Shown here piece by piece: positions 35,299 through 44,008 of a DNA stretch of 64,000 nt. This stretch comes from Streptomyces longhuiensis (lineage in GTDB: Bacteria; Actinomycetota; Actinomycetes; Streptomycetales; Streptomycetaceae): contig NZ_CP085173.1 of the NCBI RefSeq assembly GCF_020616555.1, positions 9,564,001 through 9,628,000 of the forward strand, in the 5' to 3' direction. The position numbers and the translations under genes were made by a program. Under the pieces are notes generated by a model. It ran no database searches. It worked only from the letters and a program-made list of their open reading frames with translations, and was not told the origin of the DNA. Each line of letters opens with the position of its first letter. The stretch's first letter is position 1.

Positions 35299-36573
35299 AT
35301 GGAGAGACTCTCGCGTAGAACCTTCACCGCCGCGGCCGCGGGCACGCTCGCTGCCGTGACCCTGCCGGCCAACGCACAGGCGGCGGACACACCTGCTGCG
35401 AGTGCCGGGACGGAACACACGCCGGCAGCCGGCGGCAACGGCGCCGGGCACAGGCAACTGCGCGGCATGTGGATTGCCACCGTGGCCAACACCGACTGGC
35501 CTTCGGCGCCGGGCCTTTCGCCCGAGCAGCAGCGGCAGGAGCTGTGCGACCTGCTGGACGTGGCGGTCGAACGGCGCCTGAACGCCGTGATGTTCCAGGT
35601 ACGGCCGACCGCCGATGCCCTGTGGCCCTCGCCCTACGAGCCGTGGTCGCAGTACCTCACCGGCGTCCAGGGGCGCGACCCGGGCTGGGACCCGCTGGGG
35701 ACGGCCGTGCACGAGGCGCACCGCCGCGGCCTGGAGCTGCATGCCTGGTTCAACCCCTACCGCGTCTCGCTCACGACCGATGTCACCGCGCTGACGCCCA
35801 CACACCCGGCCCGCCTCCACCCGGAGTGGATCGTGTCGTTCGGCGGCAAGCTCTACTACAACCCGGGCCTGCCCGAAGTGCGCCGCTTCGTCCAGGACGC
35901 GATGCTCGACGCGGTCCGCCGCTACCCGATCGACGCGGTCCACTGGGACGACTACTTCTACCCGTATCCCGTCGCCGGGCAGACGTTCCAGGACGACGAC
36001 GCATACGCCCGCTACGGCACAGGCTTTCCCGACCGCGACGCTTGGCGCCGCAACAACACCGACCTGCTGGTGCGGGAGATGGCCGAGCGCATCAAACGGA
36101 TCCGGCCACGGACGCGGTTCGGCATCAGCCCGTTCGGCGTGTGGCGCAACGCGGGCACCGACCCGCTGGGCTCGGCAACCACTGCCGGCGTGCAGACCTA
36201 TGACGATCTGCACGCCGACACCCGCAAGTGGGTTCAGGAGGAGTGGATCGACTACATCGTTCCTCAGGTGTACTGGAACATAGGGTTCGCCGCCGCCGAC
36301 TACGGCGTGCTGGTGCCTTGGTGGTCCAACATCGTCTCCGGCACCAGTGTCCAGCTCTACGTAGGCGAGGCGTTGTACAAGGTCGGTGTCGCCGGACAGC
36401 CCGCCGCGTGGCAGGACCAGGCCGAGCTTTCCCGTCACCTCGACTTCGACACCCACTACCCACAGGTGCGCGGCAACGTCTACTTCTCGGCCACGCAGGT
36501 CGCCGCCGATCCGCTCGGCGCAATGAGCCGGGTGGTCGCCGACCACTACCCTACTCGGGTGCGCACGCCATGA
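35299..36573 (+). CDS. Tat-exported glycosyl hydrolase-like protein (DUF187/GH10-like family, YngK type)
   Basis: The 424-residue protein begins MERLSRRTFTAAAAGTLAAV, a Tat signal. The DUF187-type TIM barrel follows with RGMWIATVANTDWPSAPGLS, NAVMFQVRPTADALWPSPYE, GLELHAWFNPYRVS, IDAVHWDDYFYPYP (probable catalytic Asp/Glu region) and RFGISPFGVWRNAG. Relatives are predicted to hydrolyse envelope polysaccharides. The start at 35299 has GGAGG about 8 bases upstream. The gene is divergent from the amidase and shares a 270-bp promoter region, suggesting joint use in wall turnover. Confidence 0.9.
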   Translation: MERLSRRTFTAAAAGTLAAVTLPANAQAADTPAASAGTEHTPAAGGNGAGHRQLRGMWIATVANTDWPSAPGLSPEQQRQELCDLLDVAVERRLNAVMFQVRPTADALWPSPYEPWSQYLTGVQGRDPGWDPLGTAVHEAHRRGLELHAWFNPYRVSLTTDVTALTPTHPARLHPEWIVSFGGKLYYNPGLPEVRRFVQDAMLDAVRRYPIDAVHWDDYFYPYPVAGQTFQDDDAYARYGTGFPDRDAWRRNNTDLLVREMAERIKRIRPRTRFGISPFGVWRNAGTDPLGSATTAGVQTYDDLHADTRKWVQEEWIDYIVPQVYWNIGFAAADYGVLVPWWSNIVSGTSVQLYVGEALYKVGVAGQPAAWQDQAELSRHLDFDTHYPQVRGNVYFSATQVAADPLGAMSRVVADHYPTRVRTP

Positions 36574-37087
36574 GTTGAGCACCTGACCGGCTGCACGATG
36601 TGTGCCGACGTCACCCGGAACTGGCAGCAGATCCCGCACCGGGGCCCACTCGGTATCGGTCTATGTCGGAGCCGTACCGGGGCCGCCGGGCCGACCGGTC
36701 GGACGCGTTCCCGAACCTGTGGGCGACGTAATCACACCCACGAGGACGAACTGGACTCGGCAACCCCGACCACGCGACACGCCGCCAACAGGGCCTCTTG
36801 CTTCTCGCTGGACTCGACATCCGCGAGCTACCAAGAGGCCCTTCGTCCATGCCTCCACATCAGCCAACTCACCTGAACCAGGCCCCCGTTCGAACGCCAC
36901 GGACCACTCGCGCCCTGGCCAATGCTGTACGCGGCGCCGCCGGCGAGCCTGGCCGCGAGGACCTTCCGATTGCGCGTCCACCGCGACGCCGTAGCGCCGC
37001 GCGACGTGGTCGCGGCCGGGAGAAATGACAGCGGTCGCGGGGCGATCAGCCCTGCAGTCGCATCCACAGGGCAAGGTCTGTGCTCGG
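36574..37087. other. No supported gene
   Basis: Overlapping open frames on both strands carry no recognised domain. It follows the glycosyl hydrolase gene. Confidence 0.35.
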
Positions 37088-37447
37088 TCACAGCCGTGTG
37101 GCCAGCCAGACGGCCACGGCCGCGGTGACTGTGAGTCCGACGTTGAGCGCGATGCGGCGGTCTTCGCCCCTCAGGTGAACGGCGATCGCGCCGGTCTGCA
37201 GGAGTACGAAGCCGATGGCCGCGACGGTCGCCAACGACGGAGCGATGCCGGTCAGCTTTGGCAGGATCAGGCCGGTCGCGCCGAGTATTTCGACCGCTCC
37301 CAGCGCCCTGAGAGCAGGCAAGGGCATGTGGTCGACCCAGGCCATCATCGGCCGGAGTTGATCGCGGCTGCGGATCACCTTCAGCGTGCCTGCGTAGAAG
37401 TAGAAGAGCGCGAGCAGTCCCGCGACGATCCAATAGGCGATGTTCAT
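37088..37447 (-). CDS. DoxX-family membrane protein
   Basis: The 119-residue protein has four transmembrane helices: IAYWIVAGLLALFYFYAGTL, ALGAVEILGATGLILPKLTG, LATVAAIGFVLLQTGAIAVH and LNVGLTVTAAVAVWLA. The DoxX signature is in helix 1 (FYFYAGTLKVIRSRD) and helix 2 (ALGAVEILGATGLILP). DoxX-like proteins often support respiratory or redox enzymes; the partner here is unknown. A cupin and a LysR gene lie upstream, and co-regulation is possible. Confidence 0.88.
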   Translation of the reverse strand: MNIAYWIVAGLLALFYFYAGTLKVIRSRDQLRPMMAWVDHMPLPALRALGAVEILGATGLILPKLTGIAPSLATVAAIGFVLLQTGAIAVHLRGEDRRIALNVGLTVTAAVAVWLATRL

Positions 37448-37629
37448 GGTTCCCGTTCAAGGGCCACCAGTTCATGGGGCCCGTCGATTGCGTCGCTTGC
37501 CACAAGAGACCTCGTGAACGCCCGGTCCGTCGTCCGAGAAGGCGGGCCGTCGCCGACGGCGACAGGCGACAGTGCCACCACTGTGCCGGTCCGAGGGAGG
37601 GTGGCCGGGCACATGCTGTGCCGTCGGCT

Positions 37630-38130
37630 TCAGGCGGGGTCGGGGTCGGTGGCTGGCTCGGTCGCGTAGCGGCTCATCACGTCGATGTTGGCCTGTTGCG
37701 TCAGCGGCCGGCCTCCGGCGAGCACCTCCTGGAGCTCTCGGAAGTACTGCACGTACAGGTCAGGCGTGAAGGTGCTGAGCATGACGGCGGGTTGGTCGGT
37801 CAGATTGGCGAAGGTGTGCGGAGTTCCGGGCGGAACCATCACGAGCGTGCCCGAGGCGGCGTCGTGGTCCTCGTCCCCGACGGTGAAGCGCACGGTGCCG
37901 GAGAGGATGTAGAAGCCTTCGTCGTGTCGGGCGTGGCGGTGCTGCGGCGGCCCCTGGGTGTGCGGGGCGAGGACGGACTCGGCGATCGCGAGGCGGTGCC
38001 CGGTGTGGCTGCCGTCCTCCAGAACGCGCATGCGCGTGGTGCCCAGAACGATCGTCTCGCCGTCGGCGGGTCCCACCACGGATACATCGGCGTGGGTCTG
38101 CGGCTCGCTGCTCTTCGCTTCTTCGGTCAT
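37630..38130 (-). CDS. Cupin-domain protein next to a LysR regulator
   Basis: The 166-residue protein has cupin motif 1 as PPQHRHARHDEGFYILSGTV (HxH plus Glu ligands) and motif 2 as GTLVMVPPGTPHTFANLTDQ (final His ligand). A helical tail (YVQYFRELQEVLAGG) resembles quercetin-dioxygenase-like cupins. The substrate is unknown. The start at 38130 gives MTEEAKSSEPQTH. It is divergent from the LysR gene across an 81-bp gap containing an LTTR-type box, so it is the probable target. Confidence 0.87.
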   Translation of the reverse strand: MTEEAKSSEPQTHADVSVVGPADGETIVLGTTRMRVLEDGSHTGHRLAIAESVLAPHTQGPPQHRHARHDEGFYILSGTVRFTVGDEDHDAASGTLVMVPPGTPHTFANLTDQPAVMLSTFTPDLYVQYFRELQEVLAGGRPLTQQANIDVMSRYATEPATDPDPA

Positions 38131-38185
38131 GCTCACAAGTGCACCGCCCGGCACCTGCCAGTGTCCAAGACCCATCCCACGGCGC

Positions 38186-38202
38186 CGATACCTCGTGGGT
38201 AT
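38186..38202. promoter_or_regulatory. LysR-type operator (T-N11-A palindrome)
   Basis: GATACC-TCGTG-GGTATC is a perfect 6-bp inverted repeat containing the LTTR hallmark T-N11-A. It lies 10 bases upstream of the LysR GTG and within the promoter gap of the divergent cupin gene. Confidence 0.65.
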
Positions 38203-38211
38203 CGTTGCAGC

Positions 38212-39063
38212 GTGGAGCTACGAACCTTGCGCTACTTCGTGGCGGTCGCCGAGGAACTCCACTTCGGCCGGGCCGCCACCCGGCTGCACATGAGTCAGCC
38301 GCCGCTGAGCCGGGCGATCAAGCAGCTGGAGGCCGATGTCGGGTCCCTGCTGTTCGTCCGCTCGCCTACGGGGGTCACGCTCACTGCGGTGGGCTCGGTA
38401 CTGCTCGACGAAGCCCGGGCCCTGCTCGACCATGCCGACCGCGTCCGGGTACGCGTGAGCGCGGCGGCCGGCGTCGCGACCATCACCGTCGGCATCCTGG
38501 GCGACGGCACCGACCCGGGAGTGGCCAGGATGGCCGCCGCCTACCGCCGAAGTCGCCCCGGCATCGACATCCGCATCCGCGAGACCGATCTGACCGACCC
38601 GACCTGCGGGCTGCGCGCCGGAATGGTCGACGTCGCGCTGACTCGGGCGCCGTTCGACGAGACGGCCCTGACGGTGCGTGTGCTGCGGACCGATCCCGTC
38701 GGCGTGGTCCTGCGCGCCGACGATCCGCTGGCCCGCCGCGACGGGCTGCGACTGGCCGAGCTGAGCGACCGCCCCTGGTTCCAGTTCCCACAGGGCACTG
38801 ATCCCATCTGGCAGTCGTACTGGAACGGTGGCAGGCTGCGCGAGGGGCCAGTGGTGCGCGCCGTCCAGGAATGCCTGCAGGCCGTGCTGTGGAACGGCAC
38901 GGTCGGCCTGGCCCCACTCGGACACGACCTGCCGGCGCAGCTGGTCGTGGTGCCGCTGATCGACATGCCGCCGAGCCGAGTGGTGGCGGTGTGGAACGAG
39001 GGTGACACCAACCCATTGATCCGATCCTTCATCGACACCGCGACAACCGCGTACCGTCAGTGA
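38212..39063 (+). CDS. LysR-family transcriptional regulator
   Basis: The 283-residue regulator has the classic N-terminal winged helix: LRTLRYFVAVAEELHFGRAA then TRLHMSQPPLSRAIKQLEAD and VGSLLFVRSPTGVTLTAVGS. A periplasmic-binding-protein-like effector domain follows, starting TITVGILGDGTDPGVARMAA. The GTG start at 38212 gives VELRTLRYF, the canonical LysR beginning. It is divergent from a cupin gene with a symmetric T-N11-A box between them. The inducer is unknown; LysR proteins normally activate the divergent gene and repress themselves. Confidence 0.95.
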   Translation: MELRTLRYFVAVAEELHFGRAATRLHMSQPPLSRAIKQLEADVGSLLFVRSPTGVTLTAVGSVLLDEARALLDHADRVRVRVSAAAGVATITVGILGDGTDPGVARMAAAYRRSRPGIDIRIRETDLTDPTCGLRAGMVDVALTRAPFDETALTVRVLRTDPVGVVLRADDPLARRDGLRLAELSDRPWFQFPQGTDPIWQSYWNGGRLREGPVVRAVQECLQAVLWNGTVGLAPLGHDLPAQLVVVPLIDMPPSRVVAVWNEGDTNPLIRSFIDTATTAYRQ

Positions 39064-39468
39064 GCACCGACAACCGGTCTGCCGCAGTTCGTGAACAACC
39101 GGCAGACCCTCGCTGGCGTGACGACGCCCAGGAGGCGATCCTCGTCCACGAAGCTGATCTGGTCGCTGCCTGAACGCTCCGTTGCCACGAGGACAGAGCG
39201 CCGTACTTGCCCATGCGGGCCAAGTACGGCGCTCAGTCACAGTTGTGACCGAGCACTTTGGTCGGCCCTACGTTCTGGGGACGGATTGGCCGAGCCCTAC
39301 GTACGGTTGGGCACTGTCCTGCCACTGTCGATCTGGCCTTTATCTCAGGTGATGTGGTCCGATTCGCCTGTGGTCTCCGGTGACCTGGTTCGCCTACGCG
39401 ACGGCGCGGTGCAGGTCGTAGGGGGCGGCGAGCGATCGTCTCTTACACGGCCTACGATCGGGGCGACG
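39064..39468 (-). other. Weak CBS-domain-like fragment; otherwise nothing
   Basis: At about 39175-39063 on the minus strand a frame ending at 39063 reads SDQISFVDEDRLLGVVTPAR VCRLFTN, like the end of a CBS domain. It has no start or upstream domain. The rest of the interval shows nothing. Confidence 0.3.
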
Positions 39469-40364
39469 TCAGTTCATCGACTGCAGAATGCGGTCGAGTG
39501 TGCGGCGCCCCATTCTGCTCATCGTCGGATTACTCTCGACGTAGTACCAGACAACACCCATCGCCTGTTCGAACGCCCATGCCTTGCCGCGCTCCCACTC
39601 CAGATCGTCACAGACCAGTGTCCGCCGGAGCACTTCCCGCGGGCCTGGCTGCAACAGGTGCCAGGCACTGACCAGATCCAGCGCAGGGTCGGCCGGGCCG
39701 AAGCCGCCGGTGTCGAGTACGCCGCTGAGCCGGTCTCCCGCAACCAGTACATTGCCGGGAATCAAGTCACCATGGCTCATCACGTCGGCACCCGTGCGTG
39801 GCAACTCCCGAAAATGGCTCCACACCTGGCGCAGCAGAGGCACATCGAGCAGCCCTGTACTCTCCTCGAAGCACTTCGCCATCCATTCGTCGTGCTGAGT
39901 GAGCACGCCGCCGCGGCTTTCGCCGCTGAAAAGCCGCCCCCGTGTCTCGGTGTCCCGGAGGCCTGCGATGAAGGCCGCAAGATCCTCGGCAAAAGCGTCC
40001 GACCCACTCGGGTCGGCATCAGAGGCGACCGTTCCCGGCAGCCATGTCTGGACCGACCACGGCATGGGGTAACCCGCTCCAGGCTTTCCCAAGGCGACGG
40101 GTTCCGGGGCGGGGAACCGAGACACCTGTGCCAGCTCCGCGCTCGCCTGGGCTTCCTGTTCCAGAACCGCCAGCGCCTCGTCAGCATCGGCCAGACGCAG
40201 TGGGAGACGCGCGGAGAGGTCGTTCCGATGCGGAAGATGGCGTTGACCGTCCCGGTCGACGACAGGAGTTGGATCGCCTTGCCGCTCCACTGAGGGAACT
40301 GTTCTTGGATCAAGGCCGCAACGATTTCGATGGTCACGTCCACTTGGTCATCGTGCATGGTCAT
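39469..40364 (-). pseudogene. Aminoglycoside phosphotransferase-family gene with a frameshift
   Basis: From ATG 40364 the frame reads MTMHDDQVDVTIEIVAALIQ, EQFPQWSGKAIQLLSSTGTV and NAIFRIG. After a one-base loss near 40225 it resumes as NDLSARLPLRLADADEALAV. The C-terminal part is intact: the catalytic loop MSHGDLIPGNVLVAGDRLSG and the metal loop VLDTGGFGPADPALDLVSAW, where the usual Asp in LDxxxxG is kept. Such kinases phosphorylate antibiotics or metabolites. The full product would be about 298 residues. A single-base assembly error is a real alternative. Confidence 0.8.
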
Positions 40365-40411
40365 CTCTCGCAGGCCCTTCCACCAGTCCAATTCGAAACG
40401 CCGGAAGCAGA

Positions 40412-40468
40412 CCAGATCAACTGAGACACCAGCCAGTATTCATACGCCAGGGTCCAGATCAACTGAGA
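40412..40468. repeat. 15-bp direct repeat
   Basis: CCAGATCAACTGAGA occurs at 40412-40426 and again at 40454-40468, between the two broken genes. It may mark an IS end or deletion junction. Confidence 0.5.
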
Positions 40469-41049
40469 TTTTCGTCCACCCAGGTGTCTCTACCGCTCTG
40501 GTCGCCCTCAGGGCGGTGATTGCCTCATCCACCTGCCCAGCCTTGACCAGCAGTTCGGCGAAGTCCTGACTGGCAAGCTCCGTCGCCTCGGCGATGTCGT
40601 CGGGGCGGACCAGACCAGGTCCAAAACCTCCTCGGCGCTGCCCACCCGCAGCAGGATGCCGGCCTTCGCCCGGTGGGGCGGCCAGCCCCCCAGTCGGCCG
40701 CGGCGAACCGCTCCACCACGCCCAGCGCCCGCTCGAACTACCCGGCCCTGCACAGTTCCTGCGCCGCCACGTCGGCACAGAACCACTCACCGCGCTCGGC
40801 GGCCACTTGGATCAGCAGCTCCAAGTGCCCCTGCTCCAGCAGCAATCGCGCCAACCGCGGCGCCATGCCGCCGTTGTATCTTACCTGCCACTCAAGATCG
40901 TCAAGGGTCACGCCCGGGAGCGTACGGGCGCCCACTGACACTGGCTCTTCCCAGGCCGGCGCCCACTGCGGACACACTTCAGTCACGGTGCTGACCCAGA
41001 CTTCCGTGCCAGTCTCGGTCTGGCGGATGAGCGGTCCATCTGCGGCCAC
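40440..41049 (-). pseudogene. Broken helical-repeat protein gene
   Basis: ATG at 41049 opens MAADGPLIRQTETGTEVWVS. The protein continues through LARLLLEQGHLELLIQVAAE and CADVAAQELCRAG, where an in-frame TAG appears (40738). The sense continues as FERALGVVERFAAADWGAG, then changes frame to AKAGILLRVGSAEEVLDLVW, and again to DFAELLVKAGQVDEAITALR. The alternating helices resemble actinomycete TPR-like repeat proteins of unknown role. One stop and at least two frameshifts are needed, so it is dead. It overlaps nothing intact. Confidence 0.6.
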
Positions 41050-41172
41050 TGAGCGCCGCGGTTGGCGGATGTGGTGCGGACCACGGCGCTTCGGGGCAGG
41101 TCGCTCAGGCTATGGACCGGATCTCCCGAAGCGCAACATCGACGGCGTCTGCCTCAAGTACTGTGGCGCCGC

Positions 41173-42069
41173 ATGATCGACTCCAACGCTGAGATCACCG
41201 AGGAGCTGGTCCGCGGCCTGCTCCAGGATCAGCACCCAGACCTTGCGAAGCTGCCGATCCGTGAGGTGGCGGGCGGCTGGGGCAACCAGATGTGGCGACT
41301 CGGGGACGAGCTGGCCGTACGCATACAGCGGATGAACACCCGCCCCGATCCTCAGCTCAAGGAGCGCCGGTGGCTGCCGGTTTTGGCCCGGCAGCTACCG
41401 CTCCCGATCCCGACGCCGGTGCGAGACGGCGAGCCGTCCGAGCGCTTTCCCAAGATCTGGACCGTCATGACGTGGGTTGACGGCACTCCGCTGGACCACG
41501 GCTCGATCAGCCGCGTCGAGCACGCGGCCGACACCCTGGCGGCTTTCCTCAAGGCGCTGCATGTGGAGGCCCCCGCCGACGCACCAGTCGATACGGTCCG
41601 AGGCGTTCACGCCCAGGGGTGCGCGGAGACCTTCGAGGAGTTCTTCCAGGCCGTCGCCCCCAGCCACATCGCAGACCAGGTCCGTGCCGTCTGGGACGAG
41701 GCCGTCGCGGCCCCCGCGTGGCAGGGCCCGCCAGTGTGGGTGCACGGCGACCTGCATCCCGCGAACGTCGTCGTCGCGGACGGGACGCTGGCAGGCGTGG
41801 TCGACTTCGAGGACGTTTTCGCCGGCGACCCGGCGTGGGATCTCGCCGCCGGATGGGTACTGCTGCCCGAGGGCGGCGCCGCCCGCTTCTTCGACGTCTA
41901 CGCACAGGTGGACCAGGCGACGGTCCGGCGCGCCCGCGGGCTGGCAGCGATGAAGAGCTTGTTCCTGATGCTGATGGGTCAGAACGGGGACCGCGGCCTG
42001 CCCGGCGGCAAGCCGAAGTGGGGACCCGCAGGCCGATCGGCACTTGATCGCGTCGTGAAGGGCCTTTGA
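41173..42069 (+). CDS. Aminoglycoside phosphotransferase-family kinase
   Basis: The 298-residue kinase-fold protein has N-lobe elements VAGGWGNQMWRLGDELAVRI and RRWLPVLARQLPLPIPTPV. The hinge is WTVMTWVDGTPLDHG, the catalytic loop VWVHGDLHPANVVVADG and the metal loop VVDFEDVFAGDPAWDLAAGW. Catalytic Asp and Asn and the metal Asp are all present. Actinomycete members phosphorylate antibiotics, homoserine, choline or other hydroxyls, and the substrate here is unknown. The ATG at 41173 is preferred; the frame extends to 41062 without family match. A frameshifted relative lies 1 kb upstream on the other strand. Confidence 0.88.
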   Translation: MIDSNAEITEELVRGLLQDQHPDLAKLPIREVAGGWGNQMWRLGDELAVRIQRMNTRPDPQLKERRWLPVLARQLPLPIPTPVRDGEPSERFPKIWTVMTWVDGTPLDHGSISRVEHAADTLAAFLKALHVEAPADAPVDTVRGVHAQGCAETFEEFFQAVAPSHIADQVRAVWDEAVAAPAWQGPPVWVHGDLHPANVVVADGTLAGVVDFEDVFAGDPAWDLAAGWVLLPEGGAARFFDVYAQVDQATVRRARGLAAMKSLFLMLMGQNGDRGLPGGKPKWGPAGRSALDRVVKGL

Positions 42070-42252
42070 TCTCGATACGAGCCTGACCGGTCCCTGCTCT
42101 ACCTCAGGCGTTCCGCCGACTTGATCACGCGTCAGGCGGCAGAGCAGCTGGGCCAGGAACCTGGTGCCCAAGTCACGGCGCGGGTGAAGAACTGACGGCT
42201 GCTACCGTGCCGCCTGATCGGCGGGGAGCCAGCTGCGCGGTTGGAGGCGTAA

Positions 42253-42546
42253 ATGCCCACAGTTCCGGTGTTCCTGATCTTTGCCGTGGCGGCCTTCGCG
42301 CAGTCGGTGACTGGGTTCGGATTCGCCCTGGTCGCCGTTCCACCGCTCGGATCAGTCATCGATCCCAAGGCTGCCGTGGTAACGGTCGGACTGGTCAGCC
42401 TCTTCCTGACCACCGGCACCGCAATGGCTGACCACCGCCATGTGCGCTGGACGGTCGCGCTGGCGTTCTCCGGTACAGCCCTACTCGGCATGCCTCTGGG
42501 CCTGCCGCTGAGCGCGATAGTTGGCCTGGCGAATGTGACGGTGGCC
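42253..42546 (+). pseudogene. N-terminal fragment of a TSUP (TauE/SafE) membrane permease
   Basis: The frame opens PVFLIFAVAAFAQSVTGFGF then ALVAVPPLGSVIDPKAAVVT and VGLVSLFLTTGTAMADHRHV, with RWTVALAFSGTALLGMPLGL. These are the first three helices of a TauE/SafE sulfite/sulfonate exporter, including the QSVTGFGFAL motif. After about residue 98 the sense is lost, and the frame runs antisense through the DUF4267 gene. A full protein would be about 250 residues. Confidence 0.7.
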
Positions 42547-42608
42547 CGTCGGGCAACGCGTGGGGTTCCCGATCGGAGCGGGGGACGGGCCACCTTGGGC
42601 CGATGGGA

Positions 42609-43034
42609 TCAGGCGGGCTGCGGGGCGGGCATTGCCGGAGCGGCCGCGACCTTGCGGGTCTCGCGCATCATCAGCAGACCGTTGACGACCATCAGGGTCG
42701 CGGTCAGGCCATGGACGCTGAGCGCGGTGGCCATGGAGCCGTGGTGGGCCAGCACGGTGGTCATGTCGCCGTACGCGGCGAGGGCCTCCGTCAGCAGCAC
42801 CCAGCCCAGTGCCCGGCGGTGGCCCGTCACCAGCAGGACGCCAAGGACCAGGGCCAAGACGACGTCGCGGATTCCCTTGATGATTAGGAAGCCGCCCCCG
42901 TCGCCGGACGGCCAGGTTGGCAGGCCGAAGCTCGGCGCCGTCGTCTCCGGGCTCAGGATGAACTCAGTCCCGAACCAGAGGATGAAGAGGATGAAGGCGG
43001 CGGCCAGGAAGGTGTTGATCTTCTTCAGCGGCAT
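42609..43034 (-). CDS. DUF4267 membrane protein
   Basis: The 141-residue protein has four hydrophobic helices. The family-like block is TFLAAAFILFILWFGTEFIL followed by GGGFLIIKGIRDVVLALVLG (GxRD motif) and ALGWVLLTEALAAYGDMTTV. DUF4267 proteins are of unknown function and often lie near TetR regulators. The start at 43034 follows AAGGAGAA. It is downstream of the DUF1772 gene and on the same strand, so both may answer to the TetR protein at 44009. Confidence 0.82.
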   Translation of the reverse strand: MPLKKINTFLAAAFILFILWFGTEFILSPETTAPSFGLPTWPSGDGGGFLIIKGIRDVVLALVLGVLLVTGHRRALGWVLLTEALAAYGDMTTVLAHHGSMATALSVHGLTATLMVVNGLLMMRETRKVAAAPAMPAPQPA

Positions 43035-43201
43035 CGTTCTTCTCCTTGCGAGTCTTCGTGGGCTTGGTGGAGCCTGGTGAGTCGTCTGAGGCCTGGTCGG
43101 GCGGCGGGGACGCGGCTGATGTAGTGGGTGTGGCGGGGGCGGCTGATGACGTGCCAGATGTCGCGTACCGGTGCGGGGAGGTCGGTCAGGAGCGGGGCGT
43201 G

Positions 43202-43460
43202 CTAGGCCGGGTTCGCGTCGTCCAGGGCGAGGCCGATGAGGGTGAGCTTGGGTGTGTTGGTCACCAGGTGGTCGCCCGGGCAGGCCCATGTCTTTTCGGT
43301 GATGTGCTTGGCCGCGGGCGCAAGGAGGGTGGCTTCCTTGTCGTCGGGGTGTTCGGGCAGGGCGGCCCAGGGTGTTGGTGTCCGGGTTCTTGATGTGGAT
43401 GGGGGTGGCGGTGCCGCGGACATGGAAGTGCTGGGCGCCGCCCTCCAGGACGGTGGGTGA
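43202..43460 (-). pseudogene. Frameshifted hypothetical gene
   Basis: One frame reads VLEGGAQHFHVRGTATPIHI then KNPDTNTLG. A one-base slip near 43372 continues it as WAALPEHPDDKEATLLAPAA, KHITEKTWACPGDHLVTNTP and KLTLIGLALDDANPA to a stop at 43202. The join gives a sensible ~85-residue product. Family not recognised. It sits between the DUF1772 and DUF4267 genes, perhaps formerly part of one operon. Confidence 0.45.
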
Positions 43461-43470
43461 TCCGGCGCGG

Positions 43471-43917
43471 TCAGGTGAGGGCGGTGACCAGCAGGGTGAA
43501 GGCGGCGATGATGACGGCGACGCGGACGTAGTGGTAGCGGTCCCAACGGTTCATCTGCTGCTTCCAGTCGTCGGGCCGGTTCTCGGGGGTCCACGTCTTG
43601 CCCCTGTTGTTGATCGGGACGAGCAGCAGGATCGACATGATCACGCTCAAGATCAGCAGCGCGCCGGCGGTGACGACGAGGCCGGCGCCGGGGCGGTGCC
43701 ATCCGGCGATGGCCCAGACCGCGGTGAGGACGAGCGAGCCGATGTACCAGAACGGCATCACGGCGCCGAGCATCCGGCCCCCGTGGGCGCGGGCGAGTTG
43801 GCCGCTGTCCTCGGGGAGTGCATTGAAGATCCGGTTCATGACGAAGGCGACGGAGAACTCCACCCCCACCATCACGCCGACGACCACGGTGGTGAACACC
43901 TCGAGTGCGTTGAGCAT
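43471..43917 (-). CDS. DUF1772 (anthrone oxygenase-like) membrane protein
   Basis: The 148-residue protein has four transmembrane helices, beginning LEVFTTVVVGVMVGVEFSVA. Conserved DUF1772 residues include the PFWYIGSLVLTAVWAIAGW helix and VPINNRGKTWTPENRPDDWK followed by MNRWDRYHYVRV, a loop typical of actinomycete members. Fungal relatives are anthrone oxygenases; bacterial roles are unknown. It is divergent from the TetR gene with palindromic sites between them, so it is probably TetR-repressed. Confidence 0.86.
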   Translation of the reverse strand: MLNALEVFTTVVVGVMVGVEFSVAFVMNRIFNALPEDSGQLARAHGGRMLGAVMPFWYIGSLVLTAVWAIAGWHRPGAGLVVTAGALLILSVIMSILLLVPINNRGKTWTPENRPDDWKQQMNRWDRYHYVRVAVIIAAFTLLVTALT

Positions 43918-43935
43918 GATGACCCCTCCTGGGAT

Positions 43936-43999
43936 CTAGCGTTGCTAGCTGATGAGGCAACGCTAGTACTACTGCCGCTCGATTGTCTAGCGATGCTAG
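43936..43999. promoter_or_regulatory. Repeated palindromic TetR operator
   Basis: CTAGC-GTT-GCTAG lies at 43936-43948 and CTAGC-GAT-GCTAG at 43987-43999, each a perfect palindrome with a 3-bp centre. A half-site, GCAACGCTAG, at 43957-43966 mirrors the first. The array lies between the DUF1772 and TetR genes. Confidence 0.7.
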
Positions 44000-44008
44000 G
44001 ATCGAATC

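Noticed and set aside
33620..36639. Long frames on the strands opposite the amidase and glycosyl hydrolase
   Set aside because: The true genes have Tat signals, ribosome binding sites and catalytic motifs. The opposite frames have none.
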